This document shows, piece by piece, positions 51,593 through 61,116 of a stretch of 64,000 nt of DNA; position 1 is the first letter of the stretch; every line of letters begins with the position of its first letter. Under the pieces are notes generated by a model. It worked only from the letters and a program-made list of their open reading frames with translations, was not told the origin of the DNA and ran no database searches. Made by a program: the position numbers and the translations under genes. This DNA is from Epulopiscium sp. Nele67-Bin005 (GTDB taxonomy: Bacteria; Bacillota; Clostridia; Lachnospirales; Cellulosilyticaceae): the NCBI GenBank assembly GCA_002007365.1, contig LNZR01000077.1, positions 1-64,000 of the forward strand, read 5' to 3'.

Positions 51593-52141
51593 GTGAATTT
51601 AAGTAGTATATTTATGATAGGTGTAGGGTTGTCGGCAGATGCTTTTGCCGTATCAATTTGTAAGGGTTTGAGCATGAAAAAGATGTATATTAAAGATGCA
51701 TTAATAATCGCTATATATTTTGGAGTATTTCAGGCTTTGATGCCACTGATAGGATTTGTTTTGGGTACACAGTTTAGTAATTTTGTAAATAATATTGGAC
51801 ACTGGTTAGCATTTGCTATTTTAACATATATAGGGCTGAATTTAATTAAGTCAGGAAATAGTAAAGAAGAAGATGATGGTTTAGATATGGATTTGAGTAT
51901 AAAAGTAATGGTTTCTCTTGCCATAGCCACAAGTATTGATGCTTTAGCTGTGGGAGTTACATTTGCGTTTTTGCAAGTAGAAATTTTGTTAGCCATTTTG
52001 ATAATTGGTCTAACTACTTTTATAATTTGCCTCTTTGGTGTAAAAGTAGGAAATATATTTGGAATAAAGTATAAATCCAAAGCCGAAATATTGGGTGGGA
52101 TTATATTAATTTTAATTGGGACTAGCATTTTGATAACTTAA
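51593..52141 (+). CDS. mntP: MntP-type manganese efflux pump
   Basis: GVGLSADAFAVSICKG and ATSIDALAVGVTFA duplicated motifs; GTG start with aaaggagaa RBS. Confidence 0.9.
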   Translation: MNLSSIFMIGVGLSADAFAVSICKGLSMKKMYIKDALIIAIYFGVFQALMPLIGFVLGTQFSNFVNNIGHWLAFAILTYIGLNLIKSGNSKEEDDGLDMDLSIKVMVSLAIATSIDALAVGVTFAFLQVEILLAILIIGLTTFIICLFGVKVGNIFGIKYKSKAEILGGIILILIGTSILIT

Positions 52142-52298
52142 ATCTTAAAATTTTCTTTCAATTTATTCTACAAATTCTAAAGAGATTTTTGTTTTTTGTA
52201 TGTATAGTGTACTTATAGAATATAAATAAAATAATTATTTTCATAAGGAGCAGTTTAGAGCAAAGTGAAATTCAATCTAAGTTATACGATTTGACTTT

Positions 52299-52595
52299 TT
52301 GTCTGTAATAAGCTATAATAGTTTAGATGAAAACGAAATTCAATCTAAGTTATACGCTTGGTCATCATTTATAGAAATTTTATTTGGTGTATTAGTGCTA
52401 ATAGCTTATATTGTAGGAGGAATTGGAGGATTATTTTGTGTAGATTTTCAATCATTATTTACAAATGTAGAATATTTTAATCTAGTTGATGCCTTGTTAA
52501 TAATTATTGCAATAATTTTATTATTTGTAGAAAGAAAATATTTATACGTTTCAAAATTAGACAATAAACATTTGGAAAATATTAAAGTTACCTAG
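52299..52595 (+). CDS. Hypothetical membrane protein, start uncertain
   Basis: 98 aa ORF with two TM segments; N-terminal coding sequence partly duplicated upstream. Confidence 0.5.
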   Translation: MSVISYNSLDENEIQSKLYAWSSFIEILFGVLVLIAYIVGGIGGLFCVDFQSLFTNVEYFNLVDALLIIIAIILLFVERKYLYVSKLDNKHLENIKVT

Positions 52596-52628
52596 TCGTA
52601 TTAATTTATAGGAGAGTGAAATTTTTAT

Positions 52629-53900
52629 ATGAGTTCAGAAGTTGGTATACAACTATTTATTTTGGCTTTATTAATTGGAGGTTCAGCATTTTTTTCAATG
52701 TCTGAAACAGCACTTATGGCAATAACAAAAATAGATGTTATGCAATTAATTTCCCAAGATGTTAAAGGTGCAAAATTATTAGAAAAGTTAATTGAAGATC
52801 CTTCAAAGTTATTGGGTTCGATTTTAGTTGGTAATAACTTAATAAATATCGGGGCATCGTCTTTGGCGACAGTGGTTGCAACTGATATTTTTGGAAGTGC
52901 AGGGGTTGGGATTGCTACAGGGCTTATGACCTTATTTGTACTTATTTTTGGAGAACTTACACCAAAATCAATCGCTACAAAACACCCACAAAAGGTAGCA
53001 CTTTTTGTATCAAAGCCAATATATTTGGTAGTAGTTATCGTTTCTCCTATCGTAAAAGTGCTTATGGGAATTGCCAATGTAATTATTAGAATGTTGGGTG
53101 GAGAGCCTGATGGCAACCAAGCTTTTATTACTGCTGATAAATTAAAGACTATAGTAAAAGTTAGTCATGAAGAAGGTGTCCTTGAAAAAGAAGAAAAAGA
53201 GATGATTTATAACGTATTTAGTTTTGGTGACTCCTACACAAAAGATGTTATGATACCAAGAACTGATATTGTTTCTGTTGATATAAATGCTACATATACA
53301 GAGGTTATCGAGCTTTTTAAGGAGCATCAATTTTCAAGAATGCCAGTTTATCAAGGTTTGCAAGATAATATAGTTGGAATGCTGTACATTAAAGATATAC
53401 TTATGAATTTTATAGATGTGAATACATTTGAAATATCCTCTATGATTAGAGAAGCTCATTTTGTACATGAATATAGCCAAATTGATAAATTATTTCAGGA
53501 GCTAAAACTTAAAAAAATTGGAATGGCGTTTGTATTAGATGAATATGGTGGGCTTGTTGGATTGATTACCCTAGAAGATTTGGTTGAGGAAATTGTTGGG
53601 GACATTGATGATGAGTATGATACACAAGGTGAAGATTTTATCAAATTAAATGAATATCAATATTTAATTGAGGGGACGTATAAAATTGATGATGTAAATG
53701 ATAATTTGAATTTAGAAATTGTTTCACAAGAATTTGATTCAATCGGTGGATATATTATTGGCCTATTAGATAGATTTCCAAAAGAGGGAGAAATTATTAC
53801 TGATGAAAAGTTGACGTTTGTAGTTGAAGATGTTCAAAATAACCGAATAAATAAGTTGCGTCTGACAATTCATGAAGAATTTTGTGCAACTGCAAATTAA
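52629..53900 (+). CDS. CNNM/CorC (HlyC/CorC) family transporter with CBS domains
   Basis: SMSETALMAITK, GELTPKSIA, MIPRTDIVSVD, CBS and CorC_HlyC regions. Confidence 0.93.
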   Translation: MSSEVGIQLFILALLIGGSAFFSMSETALMAITKIDVMQLISQDVKGAKLLEKLIEDPSKLLGSILVGNNLINIGASSLATVVATDIFGSAGVGIATGLMTLFVLIFGELTPKSIATKHPQKVALFVSKPIYLVVVIVSPIVKVLMGIANVIIRMLGGEPDGNQAFITADKLKTIVKVSHEEGVLEKEEKEMIYNVFSFGDSYTKDVMIPRTDIVSVDINATYTEVIELFKEHQFSRMPVYQGLQDNIVGMLYIKDILMNFIDVNTFEISSMIREAHFVHEYSQIDKLFQELKLKKIGMAFVLDEYGGLVGLITLEDLVEEIVGDIDDEYDTQGEDFIKLNEYQYLIEGTYKIDDVNDNLNLEIVSQEFDSIGGYIIGLLDRFPKEGEIITDEKLTFVVEDVQNNRINKLRLTIHEEFCATAN

Positions 53901-53904
53901 GATT

Positions 53905-53947
53905 AAACCACTACGATTTTGCTATTTAAATTGTGGTGGTTTTTATT
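53905..53947 (+). terminator. Intrinsic terminator
   Basis: AACCACTAC...GTGGTGGTT followed by TTTATTT. Confidence 0.75.
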
Positions 53948-54129
53948 TGTTATTTAATAAGAAGAAACTCATACAAAAAATTAAGAAAAAGTGTATATAA
54001 TTGAAATTTGTTGGAGATACTCAAATATACGAATTGGTACACACCCCTTGGATATATACTATAAACTGTGATATATTAATTAATGAACTATAACAAATAT
54101 GCAATATAAATTAAGGAGGATTTTTTAAT

Positions 54130-57100
54130 ATGGCAAAAAAAATTATTACGGTAGATGGAAATACAGCAGCAGCTCATGTAGCTTATGCATATACAGATGT
54201 TGCTGCAATCTACCCAATTACACCATCTACTAATATGTCAGAAGCAGTTGATGAGTGGGCAGCTTATGGACGTAAAAATATTTTTGGGCAAACAGTAAAC
54301 GTTGTTGAGATGCAATCAGAAGCAGGAGCAGCAGGTGCATTTCATGGTTCATTACAAGCTGGGGCATTAACTACAACATTTACAGCATCTCAAGGGCTAT
54401 TACTTATGATACCAAATATGTATAAAGTTGCTGGTGAATTACTTCCTGGGGTGTTTCATGTTAGTGCAAGAGCGTTGGCAGCACAGGCTCTCTCTATTTT
54501 TGGTGACCATCAAGATGTTATGGCGACAAGACAAACAGGCTGTATATTATTAACTTCAGCATCAGTTCAAGAAGTTGCTGATTTATCAATAGTTGCACAT
54601 TTATCAGCAATCAAAGGGAGTCTTCCTGTGGTACATTTCTTTGATGGATTTAGAACTTCTCATGAAATCCAAAAAGTTGAAGTTATGGAACTCGAGGACT
54701 ATGCAAAATTAATAGATCAAGATGCACTAACTGCATTTAGAAATAAAGCATTATCTCCAGAAAGACCAGTAACTAGAGGTACAGCACAAAATCCTGATAT
54801 CTATTTCCAAACTAGAGAAGCTTCTAATAAATATTATAATGCAATGGTCGGGCATATTGCGCATTATATGGAAGTAGTTAGCAACTTAACAGGTCGACAA
54901 TATAATTTATTTAATTATTATGGTGATCCAGAAGCAACAAATATTATTGTAGCGATGGGGTCAGTAACGGAAACTATTGAAGAAACTATTGATTACTTAA
55001 ATGAAAAAGGAGAAAAATTAGGGCTTGTAAAAGTTCATTTATATAGACCTTTTTCGGAAAAACACCTATTAGAAGCAATTCCAAAAACGGTTACAAAAAT
55101 TTGTGTATTGGATAGAACAAAAGAACCAGGAGCATCTGGAGAACCGTTATATTTAGATGTGCGTAACGCATTTTATGAGGCAGATAGAACACCTACAATT
55201 ATTGGGGGACGTTATGGACTTGGGTCAAAAGATATGACTCCAACATTAATCAAAGCTATTTTTGCAAATCTTGATAAAGATGAACCTATGAAAAACTTTA
55301 CAGTAGGGATTAATGACGATGTAACTAACTTATCAATACCTGTTACGGAAGAATTAAAAATTGCACAACAAGGAACAATTAGATGTAAGTTTTGGGGGCT
55401 TGGGTCTGATGGGACAGTTGGAGCAAATAAACAAGCTATCAAAATTATTGGAGAACATACAAACAAATACGCACAAGCATATTTTGCTTATGATTCAAAA
55501 AAATCTGGGGGGATAACTGTTTCACATTTACGTTTTGGAGATAGACCAATTCGTTCAACATATTTAATTGATGAGGCAGATTATATTGCGTGCCACAACC
55601 AATCTTATGTTGATCAATATGATTTGGTGAAAGGTCTTAAAAAAGGTGGAACTTTTGTATTAAATTGTATTTGGAATGAGGAGCAATTAGAAGCACATTT
55701 ACCAGCACCTCTAAAAAGATTTATAGCTAAAAATGATATTAACTTTTATCTAGTAAATGCTACAAAAATTGGGGAAGAAATCGGTCTTGGAAAAAGAATT
55801 AATATGATTATGCAAGCAGCATTTTTTAAATTAGCCGAAATTATTCCAGAAGAAGAAGCTGTTGGATATCTAAAAGCTTCTATTAAAAAGGCTTATGGCA
55901 ATAAAGGTGAAAAAATTGTTGAGCAAAATTATTTAGCTGTAGATAAAGGAATGAACGCTTTGGTAAAAGTTGCAATTCCAGAAAATTGGGCAGATGCTAA
56001 AGATATCATTAAAGAAGATAATGACCCAGAATTTATTCAAAAAATTGTAAAACCTATGAATGCTCAAGAGGGTGATAGCCTTCCAATTAGTGCATTTAAT
56101 GGTTATGAAGATGGAACTTTCCCTTCTGGTACGTCTGCTTATGAAAAACGTGGAATTGGAATTCATGTACCACAATGGAATAAGGAAACTTGTATTCAAT
56201 GTAACCAATGTTCTTATATTTGCCCTCACGCTTGTATTAGACCAGTTTTATTAACTGATGAAGAAGCGGCAAAAGCACCATCAACTTTTGAGACGGTTAA
56301 AGCAAAAGGAAAAGGGCTTGATGGTCTGCAATATAGAATTCAAGTTAGCCCACTTGATTGTACTGGGTGCGAAAACTGTGTTAAAGTGTGTCCTTCAAAA
56401 GTGAAATCTCTACAAATGGAGCAATTGGGAACTCAAGTTGATGAAGAAATTCCAAACTGGAACTTTAGCATCTCTAAAGAAGTTTCATATAAAGGGGATA
56501 GAGTCGCTGGAACTACTGTAAAAGATAGTCAGTTTAAAACTCCACTTATTGAATTTTCAGGAGCTTGTGCAGGGTGTGGAGAAACTCCATATATCAAACT
56601 TGTAACTCAACTTTTTGGAGAAAGAATGATTATTGCAAATGCTACAGGTTGTTCATCAATTTGGGGAGCATCAGCACCAGCCACTCCATATACAACCAAC
56701 CACGAAGGGAAAGGGCCAGCTTGGGCAAATTCACTATTTGAAGATAATGCCGAATATGGATTTGGAATGATGCTTGCTCACAACCAGCTTAGAAAAAACA
56801 TCGAAAATAATATGAAAGAGTTGTTAAAATTAGATATTTCAGCAGATGCTAAAGAGGTATTTACTAATTGGATTGAGAGCAAAAATGATAGTCAAGGTTC
56901 AATTGTAGCTACTAACTCTGTTCGTGAAATCTTAAAAAAGACTACGTTTGATGAAGAAGCTTCTAAATTTGTAGATGAAATTAAAGAAAGAAATGACCAC
57001 CTTGTAAAGCGTTCTCAATGGATTTTAGGAGGAGATGGCTGGGCATATGATATTGGGTATGGAGGTCTTGACCACGTTTTAGCATCAGGAGAAAATGTTA

Positions 57101-57660
57101 ATGTTTTGGTATTTGATACAGAAATTTACTCAAATACTGGAGGTCAGGCATCAAAATCTACTCCAACTGCTGCCATTGCCAAATTTACGGCTAGTGGAAA
57201 ACGTGCTAAGAAAAAAGATTTAGGAATGATGGCTATAGCATATGGGAATGTTTATGTATCTCAAGTTGCGATTGGTGCAGATAAAAACCAATTAATGAAG
57301 GCTGTTTTGGAAGCTGAAAAATATGAAGGACCATCATTAATTATAGCGTATGCAACTTGTATTAGTCATGGGCTAAAAAAAGGAATGAGTCACTCAATGG
57401 ACAATATGGCTGACGCTGTAAAGGCTGGGTACTGGCATCTTTATAGATATAACCCAAGCTTAAAACTAGAAGGGAAAAACCCATTCTCATTAGACTCTAA
57501 AGAACCAAAAGGCGATTTTAGAGAGTATATTATGGGGCAAGTTCGTTATTCTTCTTTAGCAAAATTATTCCCAAATGAAAGTGAACACCTGTTTAATCTT
57601 CTTGAGGAAAATTCTAAAGAAAGATATGAAAGTTACAAGCGTTTAGCTGAACAAGAGTAA
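54130..57660 (+). CDS. nifJ: Pyruvate:ferredoxin (flavodoxin) oxidoreductase
   Basis: 1176 aa; AAHVAYAYTDVAAIYPITPSTNMSE, two 4Fe-4S clusters, TPP-binding GGDGWAYDIGYGGLDHV. Confidence 0.97.
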   Translation: MAKKIITVDGNTAAAHVAYAYTDVAAIYPITPSTNMSEAVDEWAAYGRKNIFGQTVNVVEMQSEAGAAGAFHGSLQAGALTTTFTASQGLLLMIPNMYKVAGELLPGVFHVSARALAAQALSIFGDHQDVMATRQTGCILLTSASVQEVADLSIVAHLSAIKGSLPVVHFFDGFRTSHEIQKVEVMELEDYAKLIDQDALTAFRNKALSPERPVTRGTAQNPDIYFQTREASNKYYNAMVGHIAHYMEVVSNLTGRQYNLFNYYGDPEATNIIVAMGSVTETIEETIDYLNEKGEKLGLVKVHLYRPFSEKHLLEAIPKTVTKICVLDRTKEPGASGEPLYLDVRNAFYEADRTPTIIGGRYGLGSKDMTPTLIKAIFANLDKDEPMKNFTVGINDDVTNLSIPVTEELKIAQQGTIRCKFWGLGSDGTVGANKQAIKIIGEHTNKYAQAYFAYDSKKSGGITVSHLRFGDRPIRSTYLIDEADYIACHNQSYVDQYDLVKGLKKGGTFVLNCIWNEEQLEAHLPAPLKRFIAKNDINFYLVNATKIGEEIGLGKRINMIMQAAFFKLAEIIPEEEAVGYLKASIKKAYGNKGEKIVEQNYLAVDKGMNALVKVAIPENWADAKDIIKEDNDPEFIQKIVKPMNAQEGDSLPISAFNGYEDGTFPSGTSAYEKRGIGIHVPQWNKETCIQCNQCSYICPHACIRPVLLTDEEAAKAPSTFETVKAKGKGLDGLQYRIQVSPLDCTGCENCVKVCPSKVKSLQMEQLGTQVDEEIPNWNFSISKEVSYKGDRVAGTTVKDSQFKTPLIEFSGACAGCGETPYIKLVTQLFGERMIIANATGCSSIWGASAPATPYTTNHEGKGPAWANSLFEDNAEYGFGMMLAHNQLRKNIENNMKELLKLDISADAKEVFTNWIESKNDSQGSIVATNSVREILKKTTFDEEASKFVDEIKERNDHLVKRSQWILGGDGWAYDIGYGGLDHVLASGENVNVLVFDTEIYSNTGGQASKSTPTAAIAKFTASGKRAKKKDLGMMAIAYGNVYVSQVAIGADKNQLMKAVLEAEKYEGPSLIIAYATCISHGLKKGMSHSMDNMADAVKAGYWHLYRYNPSLKLEGKNPFSLDSKEPKGDFREYIMGQVRYSSLAKLFPNESEHLFNLLEENSKERYESYKRLAEQE

Positions 57661-57668
57661 AAATTATA

Positions 57669-57704
57669 TGCTAGCTTCTTTATTTTAGAAGCTAGTTTTT
57701 TATA
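57669..57704 (+). terminator. nifJ terminator
   Basis: CTAGCTTCT-ttatttt-AGAAGCTAG followed by TTTTTTAT. Confidence 0.88.
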
Positions 57705-57752
57705 TCAAAATTTTATTTTTTGCACAAAAAAAGGCACATTATGTGCCAATAA

Positions 57753-58181
57753 TTAATTTAAAGATGTAGCAAATTGTTTGATTTGGTCTGCACTATCAGA
57801 CACATCACCATCAATTTTTAAAGGTTCAACTTTCTCAACTCCACCACATTCTTTAGCTTTTTCCGAAATAAGAGTTACAGCTTCGCAAAAAGTATCTTCA
57901 TATCCATCTTTATCTCCACAACCAAAAACAGCAAATTCTTTTCCATCAAAAAGTTCAGAACTCATATCTTCATAAAATGGGATAAAGTCATCTTGAATTT
58001 CTCCCCAACCCCAAGTTGAAGCTCCAAGTATTACTAAATCAGCACCTGTAACATCTTCATTTTTTACTTTGCAAACGTCAATAACTGAAATTTCTGCATC
58101 TGTTAAGTGTGATTTGATAATTCCTGCTGCTTCTTCTGTGTTTCCTGTTGTGCTTCCAAAAATAATTGATACTTTTTTCAT
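57753..58181 (-). CDS. Flavodoxin
   Basis: IIFGSTTGNTEEAA FMN-binding loop, GASTWGWGEIQDDF; start at MKKVS with GGAGGAG RBS. Confidence 0.93.
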   Translation of the reverse strand: MKKVSIIFGSTTGNTEEAAGIIKSHLTDAEISVIDVCKVKNEDVTGADLVILGASTWGWGEIQDDFIPFYEDMSSELFDGKEFAVFGCGDKDGYEDTFCEAVTLISEKAKECGGVEKVEPLKIDGDVSDSADQIKQFATSLN

Positions 58182-58191
58182 TATACTCCTC

Positions 58192-58740
58192 CTAGGCACT
58201 CATAGTTGTGCAGTTTAAAATAAATTTAATTTGGTTTTTCACATCTAAAATTTTATAGTAAAGCTTTTCTGACTCGGTTGTATCTCCGTACATATTCCAA
58301 CCAAGCGTTTTTACATAAGGGCTATCTTCAATTCCCATATAAGCCAAGACATCTTTCATAGTGTAACCTATAAAAAATCCTATTTCATGAGGAAAAGTTT
58401 TGCTACTATTTATATTTTCGATTAAAGTATTAATGTAACTTTCCAAATAATAGTGTTCTGGATAAGATAACTCCCTTAAATAATTTATACGATTGTCAGA
58501 CAATAATAATTCATTTAAAGTTTGTGGATTATACATAATAATTTGTACATTTGAGCCAACTGGTCTTACAAAACGAATTTCAATAGGCAAATTAAGCCCT
58601 GATAAAATTGCATAGGTAGAGCTATCAACGTTAAGAATTTCAAGGCTTTTAACTCCACTGATTATCGTTCCAGCTTTTTCACAAATTAGATTATTATTTG
58701 GAAAATATTTCATTAAATTTTTAATTTCAGATGCTAACAT
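58192..58740 (-). CDS. DUF3793-like protein
   Basis: HEIGFFIGYTMKDVLAYMG; position next to flavodoxin; start reset to MLASEIKNLM. Confidence 0.7.
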   Translation of the reverse strand: MLASEIKNLMKYFPNNNLICEKAGTIISGVKSLEILNVDSSTYAILSGLNLPIEIRFVRPVGSNVQIIMYNPQTLNELLLSDNRINYLRELSYPEHYYLESYINTLIENINSSKTFPHEIGFFIGYTMKDVLAYMGIEDSPYVKTLGWNMYGDTTESEKLYYKILDVKNQIKFILNCTTMSA

Positions 58741-58974
58741 AGTAGCGACCCCCCTTATGTAAATAACTGTAAGCTTGATAACTATTATCATTATATTTAG
58801 ATTATAGCTATTTTGACAAACATTGTCAAGTGAATTTTAGAACTAAATTCAATTTTTTGTAGACTAGGAGCAATCCATTTTTACCTAGTAAAATCTTAGT
58901 AGGAAATGTAGTTTGGTTTTAGCTAATATAAATTAATTCCTGATAATGTCACCATTAAAAGTTTATATAAATTA

Positions 58975-59037
58975 CTCGCACCGTTACCTACGCATATATA
59001 AGGCTTTTTCTCAAACTGGACATCGAAATGGTGCGAG
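58975..59037. other. Inverted-repeat element (possible structured RNA) next to CRISPR leader
   Basis: CTCGCACCGTT (58975-58985) pairs with AATGGTGCGAG (59027-59037), one GU. Confidence 0.5.
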
Positions 59038-59202
59038 ACTAAGGCTCACATAAAATTATGGAGTTTTCGCACCAAAAATACTTGCAAAAAATGTCGTTTG
59101 GAGTTATAATAAAATAAATATCAAAATTATTTGGATTATATTTTATGAAATATAGATATTCTACGTTTCTAACAACTATAATTTTTATATAATTTTGCAC
59201 TC

Positions 59203-59638
59203 GTCTCCCCTCATGGAGGGGTGTGGATTGAAATATTTTTTTGTTTTTTTGTACGTCTAATATCTAACTCGTCTCCCCTCATGGAGGGGTGTGGATTGAA
59301 ATAGACGGGGCATTAAAACTTGCCGTAAGCTTGCTTAGTCTCCCCTCATAGAGGGGTGTGGATTGAAATGCTCGACATCTCAAGTGAGAATATAGCCACT
59401 TTGTCTCCCCTCATGGAGGGGTGTGGATTGAAATGCAATGGGATTGCAAACAAATTTAACACTTTGTGTCTCCCCTCATGGAGGGGTGTGGATTGAAATT
59501 TACATAATCTTCATTTGTTTTAAAAATAACGCGTCTCCCCTCATGGAGGGGTGTGGATTGAAATATGATAATTGCAAAAAAAAGAGAGTCGTTAAACTCT
59601 CCTAAAGTCTCTCCTCATGGAGGGGTATGGATTGAAAT
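59203..59638 (+). CRISPR. CRISPR array, 7 repeats of 32 nt (GTCTCCCCTCATGGAGGGGTGTGGATTGAAAT), type I-C-like repeat, no cas genes in window
   Basis: Repeats at 59203, 59271, 59338, 59403, 59468, 59533, 59607; spacers 36, 35, 33, 33, 33, 42 nt; last repeat degenerate, placing the leader on the left. Confidence 0.97.
59575..59603 (-). terminator. Intrinsic terminator of the 59638-59898 Sel1 gene, lying inside the last CRISPR 'spacer'
   Basis: Minus strand reads AGGAGAGT-ttaacg-ACTCTCTT followed by a U-tract. Confidence 0.7.
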
Positions 59639-59898
59639 TATAATGACTCTCTAAAACAATATCCTGCTAAAAACCTAGCTTCTCCATGACCATTATCAGA
59701 AGCTTTCATAAGCCACTCTTTCGACTCTTTATAATTAATTGCAACACCTTCCCCTTCATATAAACATCTTCCTACTTCATATTGTGCGTTGGGGTTGCCA
59801 GCTTCAGCAGCTTGTTTGTAATAATCATATGCTTTTGTAAAATCTTTTTCTTGTGCGCATTGTTTGCCTAATTCGTAAATTTGTTCACTAGTCATCAT
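59638..59898 (-). CDS. Sel1-like repeat protein (short)
   Basis: AYDYYKQAAEAGNPNAQYEVGRCLYEGEGVAINYKESKEWLMKASDNGHGEARF. Confidence 0.85.
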   Translation of the reverse strand: MMTSEQIYELGKQCAQEKDFTKAYDYYKQAAEAGNPNAQYEVGRCLYEGEGVAINYKESKEWLMKASDNGHGEARFLAGYCFRESL

Positions 59899-60011
59899 TT
59901 TCCTCCAATAGTTTGTCTTGCATTAATATTAACAAAAGTTTGATATATTTTCAAGATATTTAATAAAATTAAAAGTATACTCCATATGTAAATTAGAGTA
60001 TACTTTTAATT

Positions 60012-60929
60012 TTATGCTTCAATATTATCTTCTTCGGTAGCTTCATCTAAATGCGAAATTGCTTCAGAATATCCAGCATTCGCAGCTTTTGTAAGCCATT
60101 GCGTACCTAATTCAATATCTTGCTCAACACCATCACCATTTTTGTAAGCCAATCCAAGATTATATTGAGCTACAGGGAAACCAGAATTTGCTGATTTTTG
60201 GAATAATTCAAAGGCAGTTTTGAGGTTTTTCTCAACACCTTCACCATTTCTATATGCAACACCAAGATTTTTTTGAGCTACAGGAAAACCAGCCATAGCA
60301 GATTTTGTATACCATTCGACAGCTTTTTTAAAGTCTTGCTCAACACCTTCTCCGTTATGATAACAAACACCCATGTTATTTTGGGCAGAAATATCCCCTT
60401 GTTTAGCTGATTGTAAATAAAATTCAATAGCTTTTTCTAGGTTTTTCTCAACACCTTTTCCGTTGTGATAGCAATATCCTAAATTATTTTGAGCCACGGC
60501 ATTTCCAGCTTCGGCAGCCTTAGTAAACCATTCCACAGCTTTTTCATAATTTTGCTCAACGCCTACCCCATCTTTGTAACAAATAGCTAAATTTTTCTGT
60601 GCTTTTACGTTTCCAGTTTCAGCAGATTGTTTGAATAATTCAGCAGCCTTTTTAAAGTCTTGCTCCACACCATCACCATGAGCATACGCTACCCCAAGGT
60701 TTTTTTGAGCCTTATCATCACCAGCTTCAGCAGCTTTTGTATACCATTCGACAGCTTTTGTTTGATTTTGTTCAACACCATTACCAACTGCAAAACACAC
60801 ACCTAAATTATATTGAGCTATAATATTTCCCTCTTGTGCAGCTTGTTTGTAATATTCATAAGCTGTTACGCAGTCGCCAGCATCAGTAGCCTTGTTCCCA
60901 AGTTGACATAATTCCTCTACATTTGTCAT
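60012..60929 (-). CDS. Sel1-like repeat protein
   Basis: Multiple 36-aa Sel1 repeats (A..WYTKAAEAGDDKAQKNLGVAYAHGDGVEQDFKKA). Confidence 0.95.
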   Translation of the reverse strand: MTNVEELCQLGNKATDAGDCVTAYEYYKQAAQEGNIIAQYNLGVCFAVGNGVEQNQTKAVEWYTKAAEAGDDKAQKNLGVAYAHGDGVEQDFKKAAELFKQSAETGNVKAQKNLAICYKDGVGVEQNYEKAVEWFTKAAEAGNAVAQNNLGYCYHNGKGVEKNLEKAIEFYLQSAKQGDISAQNNMGVCYHNGEGVEQDFKKAVEWYTKSAMAGFPVAQKNLGVAYRNGEGVEKNLKTAFELFQKSANSGFPVAQYNLGLAYKNGDGVEQDIELGTQWLTKAANAGYSEAISHLDEATEEDNIEA

Positions 60930-61116
60930 TAAAATTCTCCTTCATAAAATTACCATAATAATAAAATTAAAATTTATGTCAAATACTAATAATTGTTGTA
61001 AGTAATTATACTTTAAAAATTTATTTTTGTAAATATTTTGTTTGAAGAAAGGTTAAACTTCACAAAACTTTAAATTTATTTGCTAAAATTTTGTATAAAA
61101 ATAAGCCCCAAAGAGC

